A DNA stretch of 17,041 nt, from NCBI GenBank assembly GCA_017998755.1, contig JAGOCL010000012.1, positions 1-17,041 on the forward strand, given 5' to 3'. Position 1 is the stretch's first letter; the number at the start of each line of letters is the position of its first letter. This stretch comes from Spirochaetota bacterium (lineage in GTDB: Bacteria > Spirochaetota > GWE2-31-10 > MWDO01). Of this stretch, positions 1-6,033 are shown piece by piece. The translations under genes and the position numbers were made by a program. The notes beneath the pieces are model-generated. The model was not told the DNA's origin and did no database searches. It saw only the letters and a list, made by a program, of their open reading frames with translations.

Positions 1-66
1 AATTTGTTTGATAATATCGATACAATTCAAGATAAATGGATTAAGCTTCTCGGTTCTACTGGATAA
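1..66 (+). CDS. Possible 3' end of a plus-strand gene (5' end outside window)
   Basis: Frame 1 is open from the first base to a TAA at 64-66 and would encode the last 21 residues of a protein ending LLGSTG. The stretch reads as ordinary hydrophilic and aliphatic protein sequence, and it would converge on the next gene, which is normal spacing. The call rests only on an open frame of 21 codons, so it may be chance. No family can be recognised from so short a tail. Confidence 0.3.
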   Translation, partial: NLFDNIDTIQDKWIKLLGSTG

Positions 67-143
67 TATTTATTTCAAAGAACATTTTGTAGTTTCATAA
101 CGTTTTCATAAAACTTTTGACACTACCCTTTATAAATATATTA

Positions 144-163
144 TAATCTTCATACGAAGATTA
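144..163 (-). terminator. Hairpin at the 3' end of the YiiX-like gene, possible terminator
   Basis: Perfect 8-bp inverted repeat TAATCTTC / GAAGATTA (144-151 and 156-163) with a 4-base loop. It overlaps the TAA stop of the minus-strand gene. Read on the minus strand it is followed by an A/T-only stretch, but not by a clean run of T. It could act as a weak intrinsic terminator or 3'-end stabiliser. The stem is AT-rich, so confidence is modest. Confidence 0.35.
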
Positions 164-1054
164 GTTCCCATACTTTACCACCCGCAAATAAGGGGATTTA
201 TATATATCGTTAGGATGAACTATCCCATGGTCGTCCCAATTGTTATTATTTGAGTCAATGTCAAGACCTATACTTAGATAAGATTTATAAACCAGCTGAG
301 AACAGTAATAACTATCTGATTTTGACTTAATTATAAAATCGTTGTTATACGGTTTGCCAAGTTGTAGCGCCGCATAATTAATAACGCCCTCTATTTTTTC
401 CTCTTCAAGGTTATAGAATCTTAAAACTACAATAAACTCTTCTATCTTTAGATCGTCTATATTGATAAGACATACATTACTCAATTTTGCGGTATAATTA
501 GCGGGATAAGAGGTGATTATACAATCGTCGGTATCGGACGTAGGATCTGAAATAACAAGCATAGAGTGATGAAACGAATATCTCGAACCTAGAAGAATAT
601 TCATATAATAATTACTTCTTGTTAAAATTATGTCGCCTTTTCTTAAGATTGACAGTAAGGAAATATCGCTTTTCTCTGTAAAGTATTCTGATTCAGGAAA
701 TTTCTCTAACGCTTGATCTTTTGATTTATCAATATCCAAATATACTTTATCAAAAATAAGGTTTTTATACAACTCCGGTAGCGAGTGATAACTTATTTCA
801 TTAAAATCATAGTAATTAATCCAATAGTTAATCCTGTCTATAACCCACTCTTTATTAAAGGATTCAGAATTAATCATAGCCTTCTTATTTACCTCTAATT
901 CTATCTCTTCATTGGAAGGCAAATACTTTGCATCAAGCGATGTTGTATCAGGAACATATCCGCTCGCCTTTAGTCCATACATCTCCGCAACTATGGAACA
1001 CGAGAAATATATAACAAATAAGGATAAGACTATAAATAATTTAATTACTTTCAT
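161..1054 (-). CDS. YiiX/YebB-like permuted papain-fold (NlpC/P60 superfamily) hydrolase, exported
   Basis: The 297-residue protein begins with a hydrophobic export signal (residues 4-22) containing FSCS, so it is either a lipoprotein with Cys19 or a Sec-exported protein. From about residue 138 it matches the permuted NlpC/P60 (YiiX-like, peptidase C92) layout. There is a KGDIILTR strand, then the histidine motif SFHHSMLV (His162/163), then LGKPYNNDF (232-240), and last the cysteine motif YYCSQLVYKSY (Cys251), followed by a VHPNDIY segment. The His-before-Cys order is the permuted order. Family members are thought to hydrolyse amide or ester bonds in peptidoglycan, lipids or proteins; the substrate here is unknown. 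The N-terminal 110 residues or so after the signal are not recognised. The start overlaps the previous gene's stop by 14 bp, with AAGGA seven bases upstream, so the two are probably translated in a coupled way. Confidence 0.75.
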   Translation of the reverse strand: MKVIKLFIVLSLFVIYFSCSIVAEMYGLKASGYVPDTTSLDAKYLPSNEEIELEVNKKAMINSESFNKEWVIDRINYWINYYDFNEISYHSLPELYKNLIFDKVYLDIDKSKDQALEKFPESEYFTEKSDISLLSILRKGDIILTRSNYYMNILLGSRYSFHHSMLVISDPTSDTDDCIITSYPANYTAKLSNVCLINIDDLKIEEFIVVLRFYNLEEEKIEGVINYAALQLGKPYNNDFIIKSKSDSYYCSQLVYKSYLSIGLDIDSNNNNWDDHGIVHPNDIYKSPYLRVVKYGN

Positions 1055-1436
1055 ATTCCCATCCTTGTTTATTAATCGTTATAACTCCTTCTGAAAGATC
1101 GTCAAATACTTTTGGCGCGCCTTCTTCTGTCAACGCTCCCCAAATATCGGCGTAGTTGTAATATACGTAATATTTGTCTTTTGAGATGTATAATATTTTT
1201 GATTCTTTAGAAAGAATTTTACTTGATGCGACCGATTTTTCATTTAAATCGTCGATAGAGCTAATGCCTTCAATTTTGGAAGAGGGAACAAAAGATACGA
1301 CCAGATCGTCATTTGATGAGTTATTAACGGTAACATTTATTATATCAGACTCTGAAAGCGAACAAGACGTGAAGAAAATAATTAAAATTTTTAAAATCAG
1401 ACTCTGAAGTTTTGAAGAAGAAATATCTCCCTCCAC
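1041..1436 (-). CDS. Small predicted lipoprotein, unknown function; start codon uncertain
   Basis: No family recognised. The chain of about 127-131 residues has a hydrophobic export segment (LILKILIIFF) followed by TSC, a plausible spirochaete-type lipobox. A roughly 100-residue beta-rich polar domain follows, starting INVTVNNSSNDD. It is first in a two-gene operon with the YiiX-like hydrolase and overlaps it by 14 bp. The start is odd. GTG at 1436 precedes the only good Shine-Dalgarno (GGAGG, 1430-1434) rather than following it. The next in-frame codon at a correct 5-base distance is ATT (1422-1424). The ATG at 1436-1438 is out of frame and stops after 13 codons. A rare ATT start, or a base error, therefore seems likelier than GTG. 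The annotated 5' end is the longest form. Confidence 0.65.
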   Translation of the reverse strand: MEGDISSSKLQSLILKILIIFFTSCSLSESDIINVTVNNSSNDDLVVSFVPSSKIEGISSIDDLNEKSVASSKILSKESKILYISKDKYYVYYNYADIWGALTEEGAPKVFDDLSEGVITINKQGWEYESN

Positions 1437-1456
1437 ATATTATACTTTTTTAATGG

Positions 1457-1485
1457 AATATATCACAGAAAAAAAGACACGTCAA
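1457..1485 (-). promoter_or_regulatory. Sigma-70-type promoter for the lipoprotein-hydrolase operon
   Basis: On the minus strand TTGACG (1480-1485) and TATATT (1457-1462) are separated by exactly 17 bases. The predicted transcript would start near 1450, giving a very short leader before GGAGG. The spacer contains a run of seven T on the transcribed-sense strand, which could affect spacing if it slips. Confidence 0.65.
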
Positions 1486-1617
1486 TTTATTTTTTTAGAC
1501 ATTTAGAATATTATTTAAATATATTGCAGGTTTTGGAATATTTCAGGTAAATCAAAGAAAGCGGGAAAAAAATATTACTATCATAAGCCATATGCGCGTA
1601 TTAGCGTAAATATTTTC

Positions 1618-2919
1618 CTATATAACCTTATTCCTTCTGTTATATTCTTGCCATTTTTCTCCAAAGAAAGCGCCGATAAAAGACAGAACTGATCCGGCCG
1701 CAAGTATTATCAGATGAATCTTCAAAAGGCGTAAAATATCGCCCTCTTTAGTATCGTTTCTTGACATAAATCCTTTTATAGAAATATTCTCGCCAAACGC
1801 GCTCCAATTTTCAAAAAAAGAACCGTTATATCCGGACGAAGGGCTATTTGATAGAATCGAAGTTATTATAAAACTTAGCGCTACTAGTATAAAGACCCCT
1901 AATATTGGTTCAAAAAGCGTTTTCCCGGGAGATAATAGCGCGACTAAAAGCCCGAACGCTAAAAACAGAGGAATAACTGTAAAAAATGGAATCAAACCTG
2001 CGTCGAGTAAGAATATTACCGGGAACCCAATCATTACGCTAAAAAATATCCATTTAAGTTTTATTTTAGAGCTTTCTAAATCTTCTTCAGACGTTACATA
2101 TTCTATTTTCTCCTCTTTGCCTACGTTATTTTCTATAATATCCGCTTGATTTTGAGCCGTCGTCGAATCGATAAATTTCTCCTTATTAAGAATAAATTTA
2201 TTTAGATTATCTACGACAACCGCTATCATTTCCTTGCTTAGAGGAGAGATTCCCGTAGTCGTTACTCTAAAATTCTTTTTATTATCAAGATATATTCGCG
2301 CAAAATATGTTCTCGAACCATTTTTCCCTGTGAAATAATCTACTTTGGCGTTTATTAATGAAGCGATCGGATATGATTTTATTTTTTTCCGTCCAAACAG
2401 CTCTCTGCAATAGTTAAAGTAGCCGTTTTCTGCGTACAAGATAACCGTTCCTCTTAAAGAAAAAAGCATCCCGTATATAAAATAACATAAAACGCCCCAA
2501 AATGGAAACATAAAAAGTAACAGATAAATCGGCATTTCTCCTTTGGATATGGAGTAAACAAAAAAAACCGAGAAAGCAAAAACGCCGCCGCCCCATATAA
2601 ACATAAAAAACAAAAGGAATACTACTTGAAAGCTGAAACCGACAGGTTTAATTACAAATTTAAACTCTTCGTCGTTATTAACAATCTCCGCTTTACCGTT
2701 ATTTAAAAAATAATCTTTAGAATTAGCGTCGCCCTCGGAGCCGCCGGATAATTTTTCTTGCCTATAAAAATTTTGAATCGCCTCTTTATCAAATTCTTCG
2801 TTACAATTTGGACAATGAATTTTATTATTTCTTAACGAAGCGATATCAAGTTCGATCTTATTTCTGCATTTAGGGCATACTAAGTCGGCGTTTATCTTCT
2901 TTAAAATATCGTTTATCAT
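1618..2919 (-). CDS. Zinc-ribbon multi-pass membrane protein, unknown function
   Basis: The 433-residue protein opens with a zinc ribbon, CPKC (15-18) and CPNC (36-39), cytosolic by inference. A polar linker follows, then two membrane segments (about 98-124 and 129-153). A soluble domain of about 90 residues (155-245) comes next, with alternating strands and an RTYFARIYL / FRVTTTG pattern reminiscent of small bacterial PH-like domains; that likeness is only an impression. After an acidic linker there are four more hydrophobic segments (about 288-308, 311-330, 336-356, 400-420). The start is firm: GGAGGAG lies five to eight bases upstream of ATG, and a consensus promoter sits just before it. 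It appears to be monocistronic, with 181 bases and a separate promoter before the next gene. No enzymatic motif is visible. Sensor, assembly or stress roles are all possible. Confidence 0.8.
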   Translation of the reverse strand: MINDILKKINADLVCPKCRNKIELDIASLRNNKIHCPNCNEEFDKEAIQNFYRQEKLSGGSEGDANSKDYFLNNGKAEIVNNDEEFKFVIKPVGFSFQVVFLLFFMFIWGGGVFAFSVFFVYSISKGEMPIYLLLFMFPFWGVLCYFIYGMLFSLRGTVILYAENGYFNYCRELFGRKKIKSYPIASLINAKVDYFTGKNGSRTYFARIYLDNKKNFRVTTTGISPLSKEMIAVVVDNLNKFILNKEKFIDSTTAQNQADIIENNVGKEEKIEYVTSEEDLESSKIKLKWIFFSVMIGFPVIFLLDAGLIPFFTVIPLFLAFGLLVALLSPGKTLFEPILGVFILVALSFIITSILSNSPSSGYNGSFFENWSAFGENISIKGFMSRNDTKEGDILRLLKIHLIILAAGSVLSFIGAFFGEKWQEYNRRNKVI

Positions 2920-2939
2920 AACTCCTCCGCATTTATCAA

Positions 2940-2968
2940 ATTATATAAATAACGATAACTATTGTCAA
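2940..2968 (-). promoter_or_regulatory. Perfect consensus sigma-70 promoter for the zinc-ribbon membrane protein
   Basis: On the minus strand TTGACA (2963-2968) is followed by a 17-base spacer and TATAAT (2940-2945). Both hexamers match the consensus exactly. The predicted start near 2933 leaves a leader of about 14 bases containing GGAGGAG before the ATG. This predicts strong constitutive expression unless repressed; no operator-like palindrome is obvious here. Confidence 0.8.
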
Positions 2969-2975
2969 ATATAAA

Positions 2976-2997
2976 AATATTTTTTATCTAAAATATT
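2976..2997 (-). terminator. Weak AT-only hairpin after the lipase gene
   Basis: AATATTTT / AAAATATT arms (2990-2997 and 2976-2983) with a 6-base loop are followed on the minus strand by TTTATA. It lies between the lipase stop (3024) and the promoter of the next gene, where a terminator is expected. The stem contains only A-T pairs, so it may not fold stably. Confidence 0.3.
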
Positions 2998-3023
2998 ATA
3001 ACTTGAATTCAGAGCTTGTAATT

Positions 3024-4043
3024 CTACTTAATATCAAGTTGATCGTTATATTTTTCTTCAAGAAAAAACCAGTCAAGCGGTTTGTTGTGAAGAGTTTTTG
3101 TTTTATACGCGTATAGCCCGTCGAAAGGGAGATGTTCGGGATACTCATTAATTACTTTTATCCCGAGCGGTTCCGCGTAGTTTGCAACCCAGCTAGCTCC
3201 AATATCCGACGAGGGTATAACTACAAGTTTTTCTATTATACCGCTGGATTTAATAACGTTAGTAAGATCCTCTTTCAGCCAAGGCGTAGTTAGCCCCGTT
3301 AACCAATGATGATCCCCCGGAACAACTTTGCACATATAGTCGTAATGATCGGTAGTAAAAGGATCCAAAAGCGCAATCAGCTTTATCCTCTCTTTCGCTT
3401 TATCCGATAACATCGAATACGCCCTGACTATCGCTTGATTACCGAGCGAGTGAGCCGCGATATATATATCCCCGCCGTCTTCGTCGGTCGATACAAGAAG
3501 CTCAAGTTCGTCGCATAGATTTTTAGGAATAGACGGCCAATCGATTGGATTTTGTCGCAAATATTCCTCAATATAAGTCAGATTTTCGCTGTTCTCGTGC
3601 TCTTTTGCTATGTTATTATAGTTCTGCCAGTCAAAAATGGCGACGTTATATTTATTCAGCTGTTTTTTGAAATCCGGAAAACTTGCTCCGTTATTCGGGA
3701 TGTTATACATAAGACTAATAAAAGCCGTTATAGGCGCGATCAGGAATCCCGCCCCCTCCGTCATAGAGTGATCGAGCCAGCCGAAAACTCCGACCCCTTG
3801 CCAACCGTGTATATAAATGATAGTATTTTTATTCGGGTCAAAAAGCCGGTATTTACCGGTTTCGTCCTTAATATATCGCCCTTTGTCGTTTTTCTGTTTG
3901 TACCAGAACAGATGCCCGTTATAATTATTATTAAATTCGGAAATAAATACCGGATCTCTATTATTCTCTTTAATCTGATATTTATCAAAACTACAATTAA
4001 TTAATAAGAGCGTAATAAAAATAAATAAAATTCTATTTTTCAT
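3024..4043 (-). CDS. Lipoprotein alpha/beta-hydrolase, lipase-like
   Basis: The 339-residue protein has a clear lipoprotein signal: charged MKNR, hydrophobic core, LLINC with Cys17. It then has the marks of a lipase-type alpha/beta hydrolase. The oxyanion strand is IIYIHGWQG (75-83), resembling the IHGW of the lipase family. The nucleophile elbow is AHSLG with Ser199. A likely acid is Asp227 (LLDPF), and candidate catalytic histidines are His304 and His319. Together these suggest an ester hydrolase (lipid or acyl ester) anchored to a membrane, facing the periplasm or the surface. The start is supported by AAGGA seven bases before ATG. It is divergent from the outer-membrane protein gene across a 145-bp regulatory region, so the two may be co-regulated. 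Substrate unknown. Confidence 0.8.
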   Translation of the reverse strand: MKNRILFIFITLLLINCSFDKYQIKENNRDPVFISEFNNNYNGHLFWYKQKNDKGRYIKDETGKYRLFDPNKNTIIYIHGWQGVGVFGWLDHSMTEGAGFLIAPITAFISLMYNIPNNGASFPDFKKQLNKYNVAIFDWQNYNNIAKEHENSENLTYIEEYLRQNPIDWPSIPKNLCDELELLVSTDEDGGDIYIAAHSLGNQAIVRAYSMLSDKAKERIKLIALLDPFTTDHYDYMCKVVPGDHHWLTGLTTPWLKEDLTNVIKSSGIIEKLVVIPSSDIGASWVANYAEPLGIKVINEYPEHLPFDGLYAYKTKTLHNKPLDWFFLEEKYNDQLDIK

Positions 4044-4069
4044 AAATATTCCTTAAATTTATTTATAAA

Positions 4070-4075
4070 ATTATA
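4070..4075 (-). promoter_or_regulatory. Candidate -10 element for the lipase gene
   Basis: On the minus strand the sequence is TATAAT, an exact -10 match, about 27 bases upstream of the lipase ATG. No convincing -35 is seen: the hexamer at 17-bp spacing is TCGATG and lies inside the adjacent palindrome. The promoter may therefore be activator-dependent or palindrome-controlled. Confidence 0.4.
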
Positions 4076-4076
4076 A

Positions 4077-4105
4077 TTGACTTTTTATTCGACATCGAAT
4101 AGACT
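4077..4105 (+). promoter_or_regulatory. Candidate promoter for the outer-membrane protein gene
   Basis: TTGACT (4077-4082) and TAGACT (4100-4105) are 17 bases apart on the plus strand. The -35 is good and the -10 matches four of six consensus positions. A start near 4112 would give a leader of about 77 bases. The spacer and -10 are covered by two palindromes. Confidence 0.45.
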
Positions 4106-4115
4106 TAATTAAGTC
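4086..4115. promoter_or_regulatory. Two abutting palindromes, candidate operators
   Basis: TATTCGA-CA-TCGAATA (4086-4101, perfect 7-2-7) is followed without a gap by GACTTAATTAAGTC (4102-4115, a perfect 14-bp palindrome). They occupy the divergent intergenic region and overlap the plus-strand spacer/-10 and the expected minus-strand -35. That is where a dimeric regulator would control both genes. The regulator is not in the window. Confidence 0.5.
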
Positions 4116-4188
4116 CATTTTATTAATGATAATAAAAAACGAAGAAATTATCAATAATAATTTTATCTTTGTTAAAAGAGGTTTAATT

Positions 4189-5004
4189 ATGAAAAATATT
4201 TCTAAATTATTTTTATTCATTTTTTTGATAATTTTTTTATCGACATTCCATTTATACTCCCTACCCAGAAAAAACTTTGAAAAACGATTTCAGGTCGGAC
4301 TAGGCGGACTAATCTCATCATCCAATCTTTTGAATTTCATAAATAACGTTAAAATATTTAACGCTCTCGACTCTTTGAATAACGGCGGCGTCTACGAAGA
4401 TCTCTCCCCTGAGCAAAAAGCGGTAACTTCTAAAGAACAATATTACAAGCTACGAGACCTCGGCTCGGCTTTTCAGAAAACGCTTTTTATCGCAAATATT
4501 CTCGCGACTATGGAATATTCTATACAACTAAGAATCTTGTGGAAAATTTTAATTTTCGAAACCGATTTATCTTTATTACCATTTAACGGTTCCTATAACG
4601 GAAGATTGGATTTTACTTTGACGATCAACGGCGGGATAAGAGCCCCGTTCTGGTTTATGCCATATATCTTATGCGGAGTCAATTTCGCTTTCCAGTTTTA
4701 TCCCGACGAAGTATACAAAATCGAGAAATGGAAGTCCGACTGGGGCGCGTTCAAGAACTTTGTATTCCGACCGGGAATTAATGTGAGAGCCGGACTTGAC
4801 ATAAAATTCAGAGTATTTTCAATCGGCGCGTATTACCAATATACGGTAAAAGATTTTGAAGAGTTTACAGACTGGCTCGGCATACTCAAATCAGCCTTGA
4901 TAACCGGAGGCGAAAGCGCCCAATCCGCAGGAATAAAAGCGGCCGGTATGGTGCTCGGCGCCCAATCAAAATTCGGCGTAAACTTCTGCTGGTACCTGTT
5001 TTAG
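4189..5004 (+). CDS. Predicted outer-membrane beta-barrel protein
   Basis: No named family recognised. The start is placed at the ATG at 4189 because AGAGG lies seven bases upstream and because a classic signal peptide then begins at once: MKNISKLF, a long hydrophobic core, and likely cleavage near LYS-LPRKN at about residue 24. The upstream in-frame ATG at 4126 has no ribosome site. The mature part of about 247 residues has amphipathic, aromatic-rich strands such as FQVGLGGLISS, LDFTLTINGGI and FSIGAYYQYTV. It ends FGVNFCWYLF, with a terminal Phe as in many outer-membrane barrels. Insertion in the outer membrane is inferred from this pattern. The gene is divergent from the lipase and ends in a repeat plus a terminator hairpin. 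It could be a small porin-like or structural protein. Confidence 0.7.
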   Translation: MKNISKLFLFIFLIIFLSTFHLYSLPRKNFEKRFQVGLGGLISSSNLLNFINNVKIFNALDSLNNGGVYEDLSPEQKAVTSKEQYYKLRDLGSAFQKTLFIANILATMEYSIQLRILWKILIFETDLSLLPFNGSYNGRLDFTLTINGGIRAPFWFMPYILCGVNFAFQFYPDEVYKIEKWKSDWGAFKNFVFRPGINVRAGLDIKFRVFSIGAYYQYTVKDFEEFTDWLGILKSALITGGESAQSAGIKAAGMVLGAQSKFGVNFCWYLF

Positions 5005-5075
5005 TATATTCAAAACGGGAAGCGCCGGATTTATAATAGCGCCCAAATTTGACTCGATTCCAGTAGAACCCGAAT
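5000..5075 (+). repeat. Dispersed repeat, copy 1 (about 76 bp)
   Basis: This stretch starts at the stop codon of the outer-membrane protein gene. It aligns over its whole length with 5828-5900, with roughly eight mismatches and one 3-base gap. Shared blocks include ATATTCAAAACGGGAA, GCCGGATT and ACCCGAAT. The two copies are in direct orientation and bracket the toxin-antitoxin pair. Confidence 0.8.
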
Positions 5076-5089
5076 CTGGATAAAATTTT

Positions 5090-5113
5090 ATCTTAAAACA
5101 TTTAAGATTTTTT
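5090..5113 (+). terminator. Intrinsic terminator between convergent genes
   Basis: Perfect inverted repeat ATCTTAAA-ACA-TTTAAGAT (5090-5108) runs into six T residues (5108-5113) on the plus strand, terminating the outer-membrane protein transcript. On the minus strand the hairpin overlaps the toxin stop codon and is followed by AAAATTTTATC, so it may work in both directions. Confidence 0.6.
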
Positions 5114-5368
5114 ATAAATATCGCCTCTTGAATCTGCTTTATAAAAATATATTAGTATTTTTTCATCAAATATTTCGTATAAAATGCGATATTTACCAAT
5201 TCTTAGTCTATAATGATTTTTATTACCTTTAAGTTCTTTAATATCAAGATTGTTATTATATGGATTAATTGAAATAACATCTATCATTTTACTAATTTTC
5301 ATTTGGATATTTTTATTTCTGGATTTTAAAAACTTCTCAACATTTTTCGAGATTTCAATCTTATACAA
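5102..5368 (-). CDS. RelE/ParE-superfamily toxin of a type II toxin-antitoxin pair
   Basis: The 88-residue basic protein has the RelE-type core. An N-terminal helix pair (KIEISKNVEKFLKSRNKNIQMKISKMI) is followed by the strands YRLRIGKYRILYEI (53-66) and ILIYFYKADSRGDIYKK at the C-terminus. The conserved LR-G-YR and the final R..IY arrangement are typical. RelE relatives usually cleave mRNA in the ribosome, while ParE relatives inhibit gyrase; the sequence does not decide between these. It starts at TTG, overlapping the antitoxin stop by 8 bp, with AAGGA eight bases before. That fits translational coupling and low toxin yield. The gene is strongly AT-rich compared with its flanks. Confidence 0.85.
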   Translation of the reverse strand: MYKIEISKNVEKFLKSRNKNIQMKISKMIDVISINPYNNNLDIKELKGNKNHYRLRIGKYRILYEIFDEKILIYFYKADSRGDIYKKS

Positions 5369-5570
5369 GATTTAGTTCCTTTTTTAATTCATCCCATGAT
5401 TTTGTTTCGCCATTTTCTAATTCTTTTTTTGCTTTAATATAAGCTTTTTCATCTTCCTCAGTAAAAACATCGTCTTCATCATCGTAATATTTGATATCCG
5501 GAATTTTTTTTATTAAATTAATCACTTGATTATAGGATTTATCAGTTGTTTCAATTACTATTGTTCTCAT
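5361..5570 (-). CDS. Antitoxin of the RelE-type pair
   Basis: The 69-residue acidic protein precedes the toxin in the usual order. Its N-terminal part (TIVIETTDKSYNQVINLIKKI) could be a short strand-helix DNA-binding or dimerisation region. The C-terminal half is a highly charged helix (EEDEKAYIKAKKELENGETKSWDELKKEL) of the kind that wraps the toxin. I do not recognise the exact antitoxin family. GAGGT lies eight bases before the ATG, and a good promoter with an internal inverted repeat is upstream, consistent with autoregulation by the complex. Confidence 0.75.
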   Translation of the reverse strand: MRTIVIETTDKSYNQVINLIKKIPDIKYYDDEDDVFTEEDEKAYIKAKKELENGETKSWDELKKELNLV

Positions 5571-5590
5571 ATTATTTACCTCGTAATCTA

Positions 5591-5619
5591 AATATAAGTC
5601 ATAATTTATGAAAAGTCAA
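5591..5619 (-). promoter_or_regulatory. Promoter and candidate operator of the toxin-antitoxin operon
   Basis: On the minus strand TTGACT (5614-5619) and TATATT (5591-5596) are separated by 17 bases. Inside the spacer lies TCATAA-T-TTATGA (5599-5611), a perfect 6-1-6 inverted repeat, well placed for the antitoxin or the complex to repress transcription. Confidence 0.65.
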
Positions 5620-5721
5620 GAACTTGTCCTACGCGGACGGTCTGCTCTCGGCATCTTGAGCGCAAGGATGCGCGAAATGTCGAGCATACAAGGATGTAAA
5701 ACGCTCGACCTTGCCTACGCA

Positions 5722-5750
5722 GACAGAGCAGACAAGGACGTCTGCCTGTC
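5722..5750. repeat. Imperfect inverted repeat
   Basis: GACAG-A-GCAGAC (5722-5733) pairs with GTCTGC-CTGTC (5740-5750) with a single bulged A and a 6-base loop. It is one of the hairpins of the structured intergenic stretch. Confidence 0.6.
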
Positions 5751-5802
5751 AATCTTCCAAGGACGGGATAAGATTGACCTAATAAATCCGTTTATGTCGG
5801 CG

Positions 5803-5821
5803 CAAGGGCGAAACGCCCTTG
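5803..5821. repeat. Perfect hairpin, 8-bp GC-rich stem with AAA loop
   Basis: CAAGGGCG-AAA-CGCCCTTG is a perfect 8-3-8 inverted repeat, one of the most stable local foldbacks in the window. No run of T follows on either strand, so it is not a typical intrinsic terminator. It ends seven bases before repeat copy 2. Confidence 0.7.
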
Positions 5822-5827
5822 ACCCGC

Positions 5828-5900
5828 TTTAGCATATTCAAAACGGGAATTGCCGGATTAATAGCCCCCGAATTTGAATCGCTTCCAGTAAAACCCGAAT
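5828..5900 (+). repeat. Dispersed repeat, copy 2 (about 73 bp)
   Basis: Direct-orientation partner of 5000-5075, lacking three bases (one TTA/TAT-like triplet) and differing at about eight positions. As in copy 1, the shared block starts at TTTAG. Just beyond the common part it enters the inverted repeat ending at 5938, which copy 1 lacks. Confidence 0.8.
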
Positions 5901-5938
5901 TCCCCTCGCATCCGCTCGGGACAAGCATTCGGGGGCTA
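5862..5938. repeat. 12-bp perfect inverted repeat with 53-bp spacer
   Basis: TAGCCCCCGAAT (5862-5873) and ATTCGGGGGCTA (5927-5938) are exact reverse complements. The left arm lies inside repeat copy 2. The copy-1 equivalent of the left arm has changed to TAGCGCCCAAAT and has no right arm, so the foldback is specific to copy 2. Confidence 0.7.
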
Positions 5939-5998
5939 CTTCTATCCTTCTTCTACCCTATTGTGTCCAACGTCTACGTATGGACTACCGTCTGATAG

Positions 5999-6033
5999 CC
6001 CCATACCCAGAAGCGACGCTTCTTGGTATGGGG
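5999..6033 (-). terminator. Very strong hairpin just after the propeller operon
   Basis: CCCCATACC (5999-6007) and AGAAGCG (6009-6015) pair with CGCTTCT (6017-6023) and GGTATGGGG (6025-6033). The stem has 16 pairs and one C-T mismatch. It begins 11 bases after the stop of the last gene in the minus-strand operon, so it should fold in that transcript. No T-run follows, so it may be a Rho-type or processing/stability element rather than a classic intrinsic terminator, or the end of a mobile repeat. Confidence 0.55.

Larger units (their letters stand above)
5620..5998. other. Hairpin-rich GC-elevated stretch, probably non-coding
   Basis: This part of the gap between the antitoxin and the propeller protein has no convincing gene. 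Sampled lines are 50-55% GC against 22-27% in the toxin-antitoxin pair. It contains successive foldbacks at 5651-5671 (GCATC/GATGC with CTTG/CAAG), 5679-5709 (GTCGAGC/GCTCGAC, 17-base loop), 5722-5750, 5803-5821, and the long-range pair 5862-5873/5927-5938. GTCTGCTCT at 5640-5648 can also pair with AGAGCAGAC at 5725-5733. It may be a degraded or non-autonomous mobile repeat, or a structured RNA; strand unknown. A 74-codon open frame at 5608-5832 begins inside the antitoxin promoter and is not credible as a gene. Confidence 0.5.

Noticed and set aside
3552..4004. Plus-strand open frame opposite the lipase gene
   Set aside because: The minus strand encodes a protein with clear lipobox, oxyanion and AHSLG motifs over the same bases. 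The plus-strand frame has no ribosome site or recognisable domain.
4126..4188. Upstream ATG start for the outer-membrane protein
   Set aside because: It has no Shine-Dalgarno and would place 21 polar residues before the signal peptide. The ATG at 4189 has AGAGG at the right distance and starts the signal peptide directly.
5608..5832. 74-codon open frame on the plus strand between the toxin-antitoxin pair and the propeller operon
   Set aside because: It begins inside the antitoxin promoter on the opposite strand, has no ribosome site, and is made largely of inverted repeats. The translation has no domain-like pattern.
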